Source of the DNA: Trichoplax adhaerens
Taxonomy: Eukaryota > Placozoa > Uniplacotomia > Trichoplacea > Trichoplacidae
Length of the DNA stretch: 64,000 nt
NCBI RefSeq assembly: GCF_000150275.1
Contig: NW_002060946.1
Location: 7,908,041 to 7,972,040, forward strand
Direction of reading: 5' to 3'
Shown: positions 1 to 11,625 of the stretch, piece after piece
Position numbering within the stretch: position 1 is the first letter of the stretch
How the letters are laid out: each line of letters begins with the position of its first letter
The notes under the pieces: generated by a model
Databases searched by the model: none
The model's input: the letters and a program-made list of their open reading frames with translations, nothing else
What the model was told of the DNA's origin: nothing
Made by a program: the position numbers and the translations under genes

Positions 1-1482
1 ACAGAATTTGCTCGGAACATAGAGACTTTCCATTTTTATTTAAGGTTTTTATCACGTCTTTATCGGTGATACGGGATCAATGTTATGAAAAAGCCCTTAT
101 TTATAAACTCTACCAATAATTTCTTAATTAATGCTATAAATTGCACTTGAAGATGACTTGAGAGAGAATGATAATATATTAGCTCTATTAATAGTATGCT
201 TTACAACCTTAAATTTCATAAAATTTTAAAATTACCGTTGCCAAACTAAGATATTACTGTATAGACGAAAACCTTTAAAAAATGATAATTTCATATTGGT
301 GGTGGAACAAATTAGACATATACCATCTCAGATGAAGCCGAGTCTCATTTCTAAATTGCTATAACTACGATAAATTTATCAAATGCTATTAATTCTTGAG
401 TTATTGATAATAAAAATGTATTCTTCAATATATCTCATAATAGAATGGATAAATGAGTAAAGGTTGCCGTTATGTATTCTTAGTCAATATGGTACCTATT
501 AGAATCGTTGTCTCACTTTAGGATTGCCTTAATTGAGTTCTTCTATATTTTTATTTAAGTCTACTTAAAATCGTAAAAGTGAAATTTTTTCACTGTTATC
601 CTTTCAGATTACCATTCAACTATGTAACTTAATTAGCACTTTTCTTAAATTACCAAATATTATTGTGTGGAAACTGAAAATAGTCATCAATTTTTCTACT
701 ATTCTATTCTTTGAATAAATTGTAATTTAATATTAGTATATTACTACCTATCGTAGTAAAGAGTAATAAAAGTACGTTATTATAATTGTATTGAAAAAAT
801 TTGTACGTTTCCTAAATTTATTTCATTCCTCTTTCCTTTTCATTTATTTCAGGTATATAAAATATATTCACATTTATTAATGATGCCGACTTGCTACAGC
901 GTAACGTTTTAGATTTATTCATAGATTAAAAATGATGGAACTAAATAGATAGCCGTGATAAGGAATAGTAGCTACAATAACAGCCTTCTATAATTTACTG
1001 CAGTATATCGCTAATTTATGACTTTCTCGTTACATACAATAATATTATTTCAATTATTCAATTTTTTTACATCTATCATATTTCTTACTAAGTAAATAGC
1101 TCGATCAAGAAACTGATTATATATATTAGCTATCATTGCTATTAAATTGATTACTAAATAATGATATTTCACTTTATTAATTCGGTAATTCTTGTATAAA
1201 TTGATAATCTAATAATAATATCATCGATCTTTTCAATTTTTCTTCTCCTTAAGACGGAAATTGCTCCAATCTTTACCTATTACAATGTACTGGAAAGAAA
1301 GGGTAATAATTCATAATCCGATTACCTTCATGTCAAGCTACATCATCAGCCTTAAAACTCTCCTTGAAAAAGACTAATAAATTTCAATCTAAAGATTTTC
1401 ATTAAATAGTCGTTCTCACATAACCTCATAACTAAACTATTTCTAGTTGTATCGTTTAAAGTACTGAAGTCTTTTCATTAAA
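1..1482. other. AT-rich intergenic DNA, no gene seen
   Basis: No reading frame with coding character or splice-flanked exon was recognised. The sequence is AT-rich with scattered short A/T runs. The last part is the presumed 5' flank of the GPCR that starts at 1483. No clear TATA box was identified. Confidence 0.6.
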
Positions 1483-2559
1483 ATGAACAGGTCTTGCAAT
1501 GATGACAACCTTACGGCACCAATATCTTATGCTGTTACTCTGGGTGTCGCCTACGGTGTTATATTTGTATTTGCGGTTATAGGTAATCTCAGTTTAGCCA
1601 TCGGGATTATTCAAAACTGGAGTAAAATGAAAACACTAATGAATGTGTTAGTGGTCAATTTAGCTATATGCGATTTGGGATTAGCCATTATTGGCATGCC
1701 TTTTACTGCAGTTCATGATATTTACTTATACAATCCCCTTGGCGCTGGATTCTGTTTTGTATGGTTAATCGCTATGGTTGCATTTTGGTCAGCTAATATG
1801 ATAACAGTAACGGGAATTGCTATTGAGCGTTTTGTTAAAATTATTCACCCGGAAAAAGCCAAGCTACAAGCCAAAGGTGGTATTATCTTGGTAATCATAT
1901 GTTGGATTATATCATTCGGCATGGCTATTCCATACGCACTTGATATTGTTAATCATTATGATAATCGCCAAGATCGTATTATATGCTATAATATCCAATC
2001 CAATTTGATTGGTCGTCGGGCATTCATCATCTTTGTATTTGTGTTCTTTTTTATCGTACCCGTTTTGGTCAATATCATGCTCTATTCCATGATTGTCTAT
2101 TTCATCTATTCTAAAGCAAATGAATTAAGATCTAGAAGTGAGAATCTGCGCAAAAGAAATAGTAAAGTAGTTACAATGTTAATGATGGTTGTGGCGTTAT
2201 TTATATTATGCTGGTTTCCATTTCATTTATCACAATTATTACTGAAATTCGAGCCACAAACTTTGTGCCCATTAAGTGGTCGAATTTTTATTGCCATTTG
2301 TAATTGGCTAGCGTTATCTCATTGTATGGTTAACCCTATCATATTTGCTTCTCGGAGCGAAATTTATGGTAAGGTAATGGCGGGTGTTTGTAAACGTGGA
2401 AAGAACCGAATTCATATTTCGCCATCTGTACTCAATACTGATACGCACTCTGCTGCTGCTAATAAACAAACCATTAGAAAATATAGCCTTAATGACGATC
2501 GAAAAAATCGAATACAACCTGTGAAGTTGCGTCGTTCCGCAACTGTACAGAAATTTTAA
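1483..2559 (+). CDS. Rhodopsin-type (class A) G protein-coupled receptor, intronless
   Basis: A single-exon 358-residue receptor expected in the plasma membrane, signalling through heterotrimeric G proteins; the ligand is unknown. Seven hydrophobic segments are visible. Class A landmarks: G34-N35 in TM1, L60-A-x-x-D64 in TM2, C91 and C168 as the likely extracellular disulfide, E115-R-F in place of DRY at the end of TM3, W141 and P150 in TM4, C243-W-F-P-F-H in TM6, and N284-P-I-I-F in place of NPxxY in TM7. The short N-terminus has two N-glycosylation sequons (N2-R-S, N9-L-T). The C-terminal tail after TM7 is basic and Ser/Thr-rich. The general pattern resembles peptide or amine receptors, but no orthologue can be named from sequence alone. 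It is clearly more distant from the three related receptors at 25.3, 44.5 and 49.3 kb. Confidence 0.93.
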   Translation: MNRSCNDDNLTAPISYAVTLGVAYGVIFVFAVIGNLSLAIGIIQNWSKMKTLMNVLVVNLAICDLGLAIIGMPFTAVHDIYLYNPLGAGFCFVWLIAMVAFWSANMITVTGIAIERFVKIIHPEKAKLQAKGGIILVIICWIISFGMAIPYALDIVNHYDNRQDRIICYNIQSNLIGRRAFIIFVFVFFFIVPVLVNIMLYSMIVYFIYSKANELRSRSENLRKRNSKVVTMLMMVVALFILCWFPFHLSQLLLKFEPQTLCPLSGRIFIAICNWLALSHCMVNPIIFASRSEIYGKVMAGVCKRGKNRIHISPSVLNTDTHSAAANKQTIRKYSLNDDRKNRIQPVKLRRSATVQKF

Positions 2560-5037
2560 TCACTGGCTAGACTGATAGCTTATTACTTTTTTTATCGGTA
2601 TTAAGTACTTCATACAACAATCTGCGCACGGTATTTAGTGTTACTAAATTAAAATTGAAGCTTGTTTGAGACAGAATTTAGCTGACTTTTTATTCATTCG
2701 CTTTAATTATAATACATTTTAACTAGGCTAGAGGATTACAATTCGTATCTGAGTATAGTTTACTTGCTTGATCATCTACTCTTATTCACCTTGAACTGGC
2801 AAAGATAATGTAAATAATGATCACCTTATTTGTTATTGAGTAATATATAATTATCCTTGACTCATCGTTATATCGATCGATGCATAAAATTGAACCCTTT
2901 GCCAATTGGATAGACCTCTCTTTAGAGCAGTCTTTTGTTAAATGGAGGTTACCCAAAAATTACTACCGCTATTACAACTGCACATACGTCGAGATTTTTC
3001 TCATTGATTAGCACTTCCTGAAGTAGTTAGAAGGAAGCAAAGGTGTAGAATATGTATACTTACAGCATTGAATTGAATTAATTAGTAAGACTTCTAATTA
3101 ATTTTGATGGATAGCATAAATATGATCGATGTCATATTTATATATTTAATTGCAAAATTATACGTTGTGTGGTCCAATATAGGTAAGCAAAGAAGTTTTA
3201 TGTTGCGATTCTTACAAATCACTTAATTTATCAGTGAGGCAATGTCTGTTCATGTTTTCTATTTGCAAGATAGATTTGGTAACATTTCCTAGTCTTGATT
3301 ATTATTTAGTAACCCATAGCTCATATCATAGCTTTGGGTTATACTGTCCCTGGGATACTCAAAACTTAAAAATTTTACTATTTTGTAGCTCTTGTATCCG
3401 TTACAGATTGAAAACTTATTGATTGCGATATCATACGCAGTATCTGAATAATACTTTCTGTTACCAATACTTCCAAATCTGCATATACTGTATAAATTCG
3501 TAATTTTTAACAATTTTTTTTGAACTCTATGTTATTTAAATTAAATCTATGACTTTGTAATTTACTCGATATGTAACTCTAATAAGTTTTTACACTGGTA
3601 CAATATCCAATAACTTACGATAGCAGATTTTGCTATTCTTACACAATGGATATCATGAAATTGCTATTTTGTCAAGAGAACTGTAAATAGCCTTGATTCC
3701 TTGCATACATTGTAATTCACTTACGATTAATAGGTAATTTACAATTGTAATCTCTAACAAACTATAATGAGCTTGAGAAAGTTAATGCGATGTTTTCATT
3801 GTGTGCGAGATGATCAAAAGCGCACTTAAGCTACCTGCAATAAACTCATCATAAAAAAATAAAGTAAATTCTATTTGCTATTTTATTCTCAAGGCGCATC
3901 TTCTCATATACTCTTCTTAGGATATAATCGCTTAAGAAAGTACCGTACTATAAGTTAATTTTTAATGCTGATTATACGTTCTGTAATGTTTGTGATTATA
4001 TTTATAACTGAGTATTTATTTATAAAATACAGTTAAGGTATTAGGACATGCTTTAGAGCAGTAGTTATAGTCGTATCCAAGACAACAAGAAAACGTATTA
4101 TTTTTATTTCTCATTTAAACTATAACTATATGCTAGACCTATTCGTGATCGATATATCGAGAGTGAAATCAGGATAGGCTATACTCCGTGTCAATTTTCT
4201 TCTACCAGTTCGATCTTAAAGCCAAAGTAATAATTTTACTTTGTGATCATCCATAACTGAGAGTCAATTATAGAACCTTCTATGCTAATGGACAAGGAAC
4301 TGTACAAAATCTACTTCACAAGCGAAAAAGGAAAAGACGTATAAAATAAAATTAATCATGTAATTAAGCCATGGCAGGGTGTTGGAAAATTTAGACTTTC
4401 CACCATACTTTCTTGCCTTGCAGTACAGACGGACGCTAAGCCTAGATGATATTATTGCTACTCATAAATAAATAAATACTTATTCGTTATACTTTTTGTA
4501 TACTAAAGTCTACCGTGGAATAAGCATTTGTCGAACTCTATGGTAGCACTTGGTCCTATACTGCTTTCTATCTGATATTTTCAGTGCCTACTTATTCATC
4601 GCCAAAATTTGATATCAAACGTAGTCCAAATTATTTGCATTCTCCGATATACTATATGTCCGTAAGAATATTGAGTCATAGCTAATGTAATCTACTACAG
4701 TTCTTCTTAGTATTGGATACAATGCTGTACGATATTATCAAGAAGAAGCTATAGCAATTGTACTTATCACCTTGTCTATTGGAGGACTTATGAAAGCCAA
4801 GCTAATTCACCTGTAATTGCTCAGGAAAACATCTGAGACTTCGCCTAAAGTAGTTTTCGAATTGTAGGAAGCTTTCTAACTAATCTCGCTAGCCAAGTAT
4901 TCCTTTAAATGGATCATGTAGTAGTGGTCAAGTTACTTAAATCAACACTCTAGTTATTACAAATTTCCGTTCTTTCATGATCAGTAGCTGTTTAAAAATT
5001 AAAATTGCTTGAACATCCGTTCATTCATCTGTCATCG
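2560..5037. other. Intergenic, no gene seen
   Basis: AT-rich DNA between the GPCR and the AKAP7-like gene. The short open frames near 3.2-3.5 kb lie on both strands over the same bases, lack recognisable domains and have no supporting splice sites. The last few hundred bases probably hold the promoter and 5' UTR of the next gene. Confidence 0.55.
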
Positions 5038-7133
5038 ATGTACCTGTCCTTGCTCAAGCGAGTTGCCTTTAGCAGAGGATTGACCAAAATCTATACAAGA
5101 ACGTTTATGTTGATGAGCCTTGCATCATGTTTAAATACGCATAGTAGATTAGCAACTAACGTTCGGGAAATATCACATTTAAACATGTCAGATAATACCG
5201 AATCCATCAAACCAGACACTAACGATGATGATATCATCCCTTTGGATAGTACGATCTTGTCAACGGCTAGTGAACATGGAAGTTCGCAATCGAAGACGAA
5301 GCGAATTGATGAAGTTTCACTGTCAACAAATGGTTCGACGATGTCATCGTTGCCTCTTACCTTCGCCAGCGATGCTCGTAACAGCGAAATTTTAATTACA
5401 CAAGACCAGTCAAACATGATCGAAACGGTCACAGAGACTGATCTAAGTTGCCCTGCTGAAGTACCATTCTCGCAAGAATTACTTTACATGGCTGCAGGTA
5501 AGTACAGTAATTTTTACAGTTTGTATTTTATCGAGAGTATGACGGTCATCCAAGACAGAGGCTGCAATATGGAGTCGCGTTCATGTTCCAAGAATTTTTT
5601 TCTAAACTTGCAATATTATATAGTGTCATAAAACAGCTTTCGTGATCGTTCCTGAACTAAACTATCTACTCTTAAAGGTTCCCCGACTAACTCCGGAGAT
5701 CCTCAGTAAAGGAAAACTAGCTTATTCCTATACTATAGAAAACGATGCCATGGTGGCCATTTGCACTGTAGATTATGTTACAGCATGCATATTAATAGTT
5801 TAGGTGTAAAGGAAACACTCGAACAGATTGATATATTGTATGAATTCTCTGCATGATAGCCGAGTAGTATTGGATGTGTAGTTTGTTACTGCATATCAGC
5901 CAACTCACTCTGACTAAGAACGCTTCCTTAGCGATAGACAGAGAAGATATTATTTATAGCTGCTTTTATATTTACTTTCATAGCTGGAAATTTATTATTT
6001 GTTGTCGGCAATACTAGTAAATTGCGATTCTTCTCAAAATATTTATGATCTTACTTACTGTACTTTAACGCATTAGCTTTACATGAGGATCAAGGCTTGG
6101 TGTGCGATGAACCGAATGTGTCAGCAGAACATGGCGACAAGACGTCAAAGAGAAGGAAAAGAAAAAAAGCGAAACGCGAACAACCCAATTACTTTATTTC
6201 TTTAAGACTGTATAATCGTAATATTCGTCAAGAACTCTCCAAAATTCAGGGGGAAATGATAGCTCAGGATGAACGACTAAAGTTCGCTGCTGTATCTCCG
6301 GCTAAAATTCATATCACCCTTTTTGTAATGGCTTTAAATACAGACGAAGAAATTACCAAGTTAGTTGTATTACGCGTGGCGATGTCTTAAAATTATGATT
6401 AGTAATCTGCTAATATCGCTATAGTCGATGATTGATCGGATCAAAGAATTGACCAGTCGATTTTGATAGCGTTCTAGCAGCATTAGTGGCGTAATATCTA
6501 TGAAAGCGGCATTAGCAATTGTAAAGGAACTTGATCAAAACAATTCTTCTTTTACAGAGCGGAAGTTGCCTTGAAAAGTGTAGAGATGGAATTGCAGGAA
6601 TACGTATCACAACGTGAACAATCTTCTTCAATATCAATTGAAAGCATTTCACATTTCAATCAAGGAGTTGTTTTTGCCCAAGTCAAAGATGACGTAGGAT
6701 TCGACATGCTTAAAACGATTCGAGGTAGATTAACTTTCAAATTTGATATTATTAATACGCACCTGTAAATAGGAGGTTATATTTCGATTTGTGCAGTTTT
6801 CAGGTACACCGCTGTGAATTTCTCCACGAGTTGTAACTCATTCTAATTGTGAAATATCTTTCTATAGCTAAAGTGCATAAACTATTCCTGGAAAAGAACC
6901 TAGCAAATTGTGATAGCAAACCGTTCAAACCCCATGTTACTATCTTCAAATTATCTAAAAATCCCAAGAAACTGAAGAAATTAGGTATAGCTAAATTAGA
7001 CCCAAAAACTTACGAAAGCTGGAAAGATCATCATTTCGGAATTGAAAAAATGCGAGGTCTTCAATTATGTTCTATGCTTTTACCACCTGAAAATGACGGT
7101 TTCTATCGATGTATAAGTACTATTGATTTTTAA
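5038..7133 (+). CDS. AKAP7-like: AKAP7-like 2H phosphoesterase, four exons
   Basis: Exons 5038-5497, 6077-6359, 6558-6724 and 6868-7133 join in frame with GT-AG introns to give about 391 residues. The C-terminal half matches the AKAP7 central domain, a 2H phosphoesterase fold. The two HxT motifs are H232-I-T and H326-V-T; the second sits in the family motif FKPHVT. A basic cluster at about 178-188 (KRRKRKKAKR) precedes the domain and is a likely nuclear localisation signal, as in vertebrate AKAP7. In mammals this domain cleaves 2',5'-linked oligoadenylates. The N-terminal ~150 residues are acidic, Ser/Thr-rich and unrecognised. The first ATG in frame is used; the frame stays open upstream without an ATG. 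The protein ends just after the 2H domain, so the C-terminal PKA-anchoring helix of vertebrate AKAP7 is absent. Domain assignment is firm; enzymatic activity is inferred. Confidence 0.85.
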
Positions 7134-8659
7134 TCATCCTCCTTTTAATTAGTTCCATATTGGTAATCGTGCACATTTTTAAAGATCTTTCAGAATAATA
7201 TTAAGTTCAAGTACAACATGTTAACATACTTATGTTATGTAATGTATATAGCTATTTGGTTATCGCGAACATTACTTTAAAGTCTACCATTTTATCGTTG
7301 AAATTAATAATAAATTATCGTTACTCTGTACACACTCAGGTACTGCTATATCCAGCCAAGTCGTCAAATACGAGTCTCAAGAGTGCTTTCTTATATGATA
7401 AAAGTAATTGATAGCATTCATTTTATGCTGTTACCTAATTTAATCCAATACGATTGCAATCAGTCGCATACTTTTCTAATCTGCTTTCACTAAATTTGTG
7501 AAATCAGTAAGTTTGTTGCCCTTAATAATTCACTTAACTGGGAATATACCATCATTATGATATATTTTAAGTTAAGTTAAGGCAATCCATTTCAGCTACA
7601 AGTTGCATATAAAACTATAAAATGTATTATAGACTGATAGAGATACTTCACTTAGGACAAGAGTTTTCAACTGTTTAATTGTGTGTACTCGGGTATAAAG
7701 TATTTGTATTGTTTTGGTTGAAATCCGTACTAATCTAGCTAGCCCAACATTTAATAATTGCAAGATCCTAAACATTGCAGATAGACTTTAAAAGAGTAAC
7801 TCTTGAAAGTATTCCTTTATTCTTAAAATAATTTGCTGTTTGCTAGCATTCAGTATTTCTTGCTTTGCATACATTACGTATTGTGACAAATGATAGTCAA
7901 TTTCCTTGTTTATCATTTTCTGTCGTATATTACCTTACTGTACGAGAATACCACCATTCCATCATCATGCGCCTTACTAGCAAAGGATACATTGCAAACC
8001 ATAGCATAAAATGATAGTATGACCGAGTAATTAAAATAGTGAGTGTAATACAAACTCTATAAATTGATTTCATATTAGAATGAGAAATTATTTGAAAAAT
8101 ACGAGTCAAAGAGGAATATTTTATAAATTTTGAAGAAGATTTACGCTACCCGCGACTGTCTATAACAAGCCCTAGATCAAGCAAACGTTGTTTAAATTTC
8201 AACACAGACTTACATCAGGTAGGTTTAGACAAGATCAAATAAATAGTAATATGCTTTAATCAGGTATGCCCTTGTTAATGTAAAAGATAATATGAATTAC
8301 TATAAGGTTCATTTTTGTGATGGTGATTTCTCCACAGTGTAGAAATAATTTAAAAGTAAAGTGTGTAAACGAGAAATTAAATCGTTATGCCTTCAATTCT
8401 ACCACAAGCATAGACTAACATACGTATATTCAATATCAGCAGTAGTCCATTTTTTGTCTGCTTTCTACTGGTATTGCATATCAGGTTGTAAATTGATTGA
8501 ATTCAGTTAATGCCGAGTATTATCATCCGAAAGTATACTTTTAAAGCGTACACAACATATGCAATGGACATCAATGGCAAATTCAAATGAGCTCAGGTCA
8601 TACACATATCCAGTTTACTACTCGTATAAAGTAGAATAATGGCATCAATACAACGTAGG
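7134..8659. other. Convergent intergenic region, no gene seen
   Basis: Lies between the ends of the AKAP7-like gene (+) and the SLC35-like gene (-), so it should hold both 3' UTRs. No coding exon was recognised on either strand. Confidence 0.55.
7309..7314 (+). terminator. Candidate poly(A) signal of the AKAP7-like gene
   Basis: AATAAA hexamer about 175 bases after the stop codon of the 2H phosphoesterase gene. In such AT-rich DNA the hexamer can occur by chance. Confidence 0.3.
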
Positions 8660-9625
8660 CTAAAACGGAAGATTAGCTCTGGTAAAGGATGCATTTGCTA
8701 ATCTAGCTCGATCGTAGACGAATAATCCAACACAAATAATACATACAGTTATGATAGAAAACCATGACATGGCGTAGCCAAAGATAATCCAAGCAATCAA
8801 CGTTGTCATGGATAATTTAATAATCTGAATGAACTGAGTTGATATTCGAGATGATTGAAAGAAAGTGATGAAGTGGAGGAGAATCCAGGCAAAGATTAAT
8901 GTTGCATTCAATATTACTAAGACAGTATAAGATAGGCTGATAACGCTTGATAACTTCCATACAATATTGTATTCAAAGAGGATACAATAAACCAAGACGA
9001 TGCCACAACTAATACGCGTGGTTGCATGAAGTAAGACCAACGAATCGAGCATGACTTGATGAGCTAAAGCATTCAATAAAATCAAGCCAACACTGCTGAA
9101 GACCACGTAGAGCGCAGTGAATAGAAAGGATGAAAATGAAATTGTTTCTTGACTAATAAAGCATAAAATGACACCAGCCATAATGATACCATAGGCAACG
9201 TACATGATCGGACTGATACTAGGTGCTCCTTTAATTTGGCGTAGTAGTATGGTGATCAATGGTATCAATGATGCAAAAGCTTCAATAAATTGTACATTGG
9301 CTACCGACAAGGCCAAATATAAGGTAGCACAAATTTGCGCTTGAACAACAGCGTAAGTTAATATCTGATTATTCACCTTAGAAGGCCAATTGAATTCACT
9401 GTCTAAGGATTTACTACTATAAAACTGGCCAAATTTACTATAGCATAGCATCACATAGGAAGCCAAACTTACTACAGTTAGTAATACAAAAGTATTAAAA
9501 AACGGATAGTGATTGGATGTAATATGCATTAGCCATTTACTGGTGTTGATAAATACAACATGGATAAAGACGGATAGCGCCAAGGAGACTTTGGGGCTGT
9601 GCTCTAAAGTAGTTAAGCGTTGCAT
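8660..9625 (-). CDS. SLC35/TPT-like drug-metabolite superfamily transporter, intronless
   Basis: A 321-residue, highly hydrophobic protein with about ten predicted membrane segments, the usual size and topology for nucleotide-sugar and triose-phosphate transporters of the SLC35 type. Supporting features are N-x-S-K-W-L in the first helix (family N-K-W-type motif), a Thr/Ser- and Lys-containing segment before the ninth helix (residues near IIKLSMTTLIAW), and a short basic tail after the last helix. Members usually exchange nucleotide sugars or phosphorylated sugars across Golgi, ER or endosomal membranes; the substrate here cannot be told. It is transcribed divergently from USO1, with a repeat-rich 2-kb spacer between them. 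ATG at 9623-9625 is the first in frame. The absence of introns contrasts with neighbouring USO1 and could mean origin by retroposition. Confidence 0.78.
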   Translation of the reverse strand: MQRLTTLEHSPKVSLALSVFIHVVFINTSKWLMHITSNHYPFFNTFVLLTVVSLASYVMLCYSKFGQFYSSKSLDSEFNWPSKVNNQILTYAVVQAQICATLYLALSVANVQFIEAFASLIPLITILLRQIKGAPSISPIMYVAYGIIMAGVILCFISQETISFSSFLFTALYVVFSSVGLILLNALAHQVMLDSLVLLHATTRISCGIVLVYCILFEYNIVWKLSSVISLSYTVLVILNATLIFAWILLHFITFFQSSRISTQFIQIIKLSMTTLIAWIIFGYAMSWFSIITVCIICVGLFVYDRARLANASFTRANLPF

Positions 9626-9886
9626 GATGAAGGTTTACAACCGACTATTGAAGATGGAGAGGAAAAGATTAACAAGACACATAAAGTAATGAATCCAACA
9701 TCCACAAAAAAGATATTGATTTTGAATAAGAAGCAACAATGAATGAATGCTGAAGAGAGAGATTGAAAGTTGGCAATCAAAACAATCAATCCTTTGATTC
9801 TATACCAAGTTGCAACTGTATTGGAATCTATCGACACTGATCACTCCTATCGTTGGATGACTTCAAGAGAATGGCGCAACCTTATC

Positions 9887-9900
9887 GTCTTTTAAAAGAC
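9887..9900. repeat. 14-bp perfect palindrome
   Basis: GTCTTTTAAAAGAC, upstream of the SLC35-like gene. It may be a binding site in its promoter, but a chance A/T-rich palindrome is also possible. Confidence 0.4.
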
Positions 9901-10124
9901 AGAGAGCATTGGCTTAAAGTAATCGTTTGCTAGTAGTGGATTTTAGCCAATATTGTTGGAGTGAGTTCTGAGCCAGCACGAAGAGGGGCCACAGCAAATC
10001 AATCGACTCCAATCAATCAAATCTGTTGCATCGGATCGATGCCACGCAAGACGGAAACAGCAGTGCCACTGCCCATTTTGCTTCCAGCCTCAGTACCGTG
10101 CATACTTTACGGTACCGAGTAGTC

Positions 10125-10360
10125 TGTCTGTCTGTCTGTATGATGGGTCTCACTTCAGCTTCCAGTCGAGTACAGTACATTGTACGCCCAGTGTACACTG
10201 TACAGTGTACAAAACTTCCAGTCTGTACTGTACGGTAAATCATACAATGAAAAAAAAAAATGATGTTGTTTTGGACTAACATTGAATGTTTGTACATTTA
10301 ACAAATGTACATTTTGTTGTACAGTACTGTACTAACATCATTTGTCATTGGAGTACTGTA
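10125..10360. repeat. GTAC-rich palindromic island with a short TCTG microsatellite
   Basis: Starts with a short (TCTG)n run and continues with many overlapping GTACAGT/ACTGTAC motifs. It includes a perfect 20-bp palindrome at 10192-10211 (TGTACACTGTACAGTGTACA) and a 9-bp stem with a 3-base loop at 10291-10311. It is more GC-rich than its surroundings. A similar island lies at 30.46-30.68 kb. Confidence 0.75.
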
Positions 10361-10426
10361 CAGGTAAAAGGAAAGAAAATGTTTTAAGGTTCAACTGGCA
10401 CTATGCTAACGTTAATGTCAGTCTAT

Positions 10427-11480
10427 TATGCCAACGATGAGTATCAGACATGAGCCATAGAGCATTGAGCAGGCGTACTACCGGCATGACGGTGACAGTA
10501 CACTCGTGTCAGACTACCTCAAAGCAGTACAATACACAGAGCGCAGTGACGTTACTTACTCTACTCTACTATGCCAACGATGAGTATGAGACATGGGCCA
10601 TTGAGCATTGAGCAGGCGTACTACCGGCATGACGGTCACAGTACACTAGTGTCAGACTACCTCAAAGCAGTACAATACACAGAGTGCAGTGACGTTACTT
10701 ACTCTACTCTACAGTCTCTACTATGCCAACGATGAGTACAGTATGAGACATGATCCATTGAGCATTGAGCAGGCGTACTACCGCCATGACGGTCATAGTA
10801 CACTAGCGTCAGACTACCTCAAAGCAGTACAATACACTGATTGCAGTGACGTTACTTACTGTACTCTACAGTCTCTACTATGCCAACGATGAGTACAGTA
10901 TGAGGCATGAACATTTGAGCATTGAGCAGGCGTACTACCGGCATGACGTTGACAGTACACTCGTGTCAGACTACCTCAAAGCAGTACAATAGACATAGTG
11001 CAGTGGCGTTACTTACTCTACTCTACTATGCCAACGATGAGTATGAGACATGGGCCATTGAGCATTGAGCAGGCGTACTACCGGCATGACGGTCACAGTA
11101 CAGTACTGTACACTAGTGTCAGACTACCTCAAAGCACTACAATACAGTACACAGAGTACAGTACGTACTGTACAGTGACGTTACTTACTGTACTGTAGTC
11201 TACTCTACAGTACTGTAACTACAGTATGCCAACGATGAGTATGAGACATGAGCCATGGAGCATTGAGCAGGCGTACTACCGCCATGACGGTCATAGTACA
11301 CTAGCGTCAGACTACCTCAAAGCAGTACAATACACAGAGTGCAGTGACGTTACTTACTGTCCTCTACTATGCCAACGATGAGTATGAGACATGAGCCATG
11401 GAGCATTGAGCAGGCGTACTACCGCCATGACGGTGACAGTACAGTAGGGTCAGACTACTCATCTGTCTCTACTGTACGTC
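10427..11480 (+). repeat. Minisatellite, seven units of about 140-198 bp
   Basis: Units begin with TATGCCAACGATGAGTA at 10427, 10567, 10722, 10879, 11027, 11225 and 11368. Shared blocks within each unit are GCATTGAGCAGGCGTACTAC, then GCATGACGGT (or a one-base variant), then CAGACTACCTCAAAGCAGTA, then GTGACGTTACTTACT. The sixth spacing is longer because of inserted GTACTGTAC-type sequence. Base composition is near 45-50% GC, unlike the window. The array sits between the divergent SLC35-like and USO1 genes, ending about 150 bases before the USO1 start codon. The short open frames inside it are by-products of the repeat. Confidence 0.93.
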
Positions 11481-11625
11481 TCTACCTCTGCTTTGTTGAA
11501 CGACATCGAGTCTTGAAGCACTTTGGCCATTGGTGTGCAGCTGCAATCTTCGCCATCGTTAAAGCCTTTTCCACTTATTTCCTACTTGATACTGATTTGA
11601 CGTCGACTATCTTCTGACTATCCCA

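Noticed and set aside
9613-9837. Hydrophobic 74-codon minus-strand frame overlapping the start of the SLC35-like gene
   Set aside because: It starts at a GTG, has no ATG, lies in a different frame and overlaps the transporter start by 13 bases; more likely 5' UTR or promoter.
10013-11617. Several short plus- and minus-strand frames
   Set aside because: They are translations of the minisatellite and the GTAC-rich island, repeat-derived and not independent genes.
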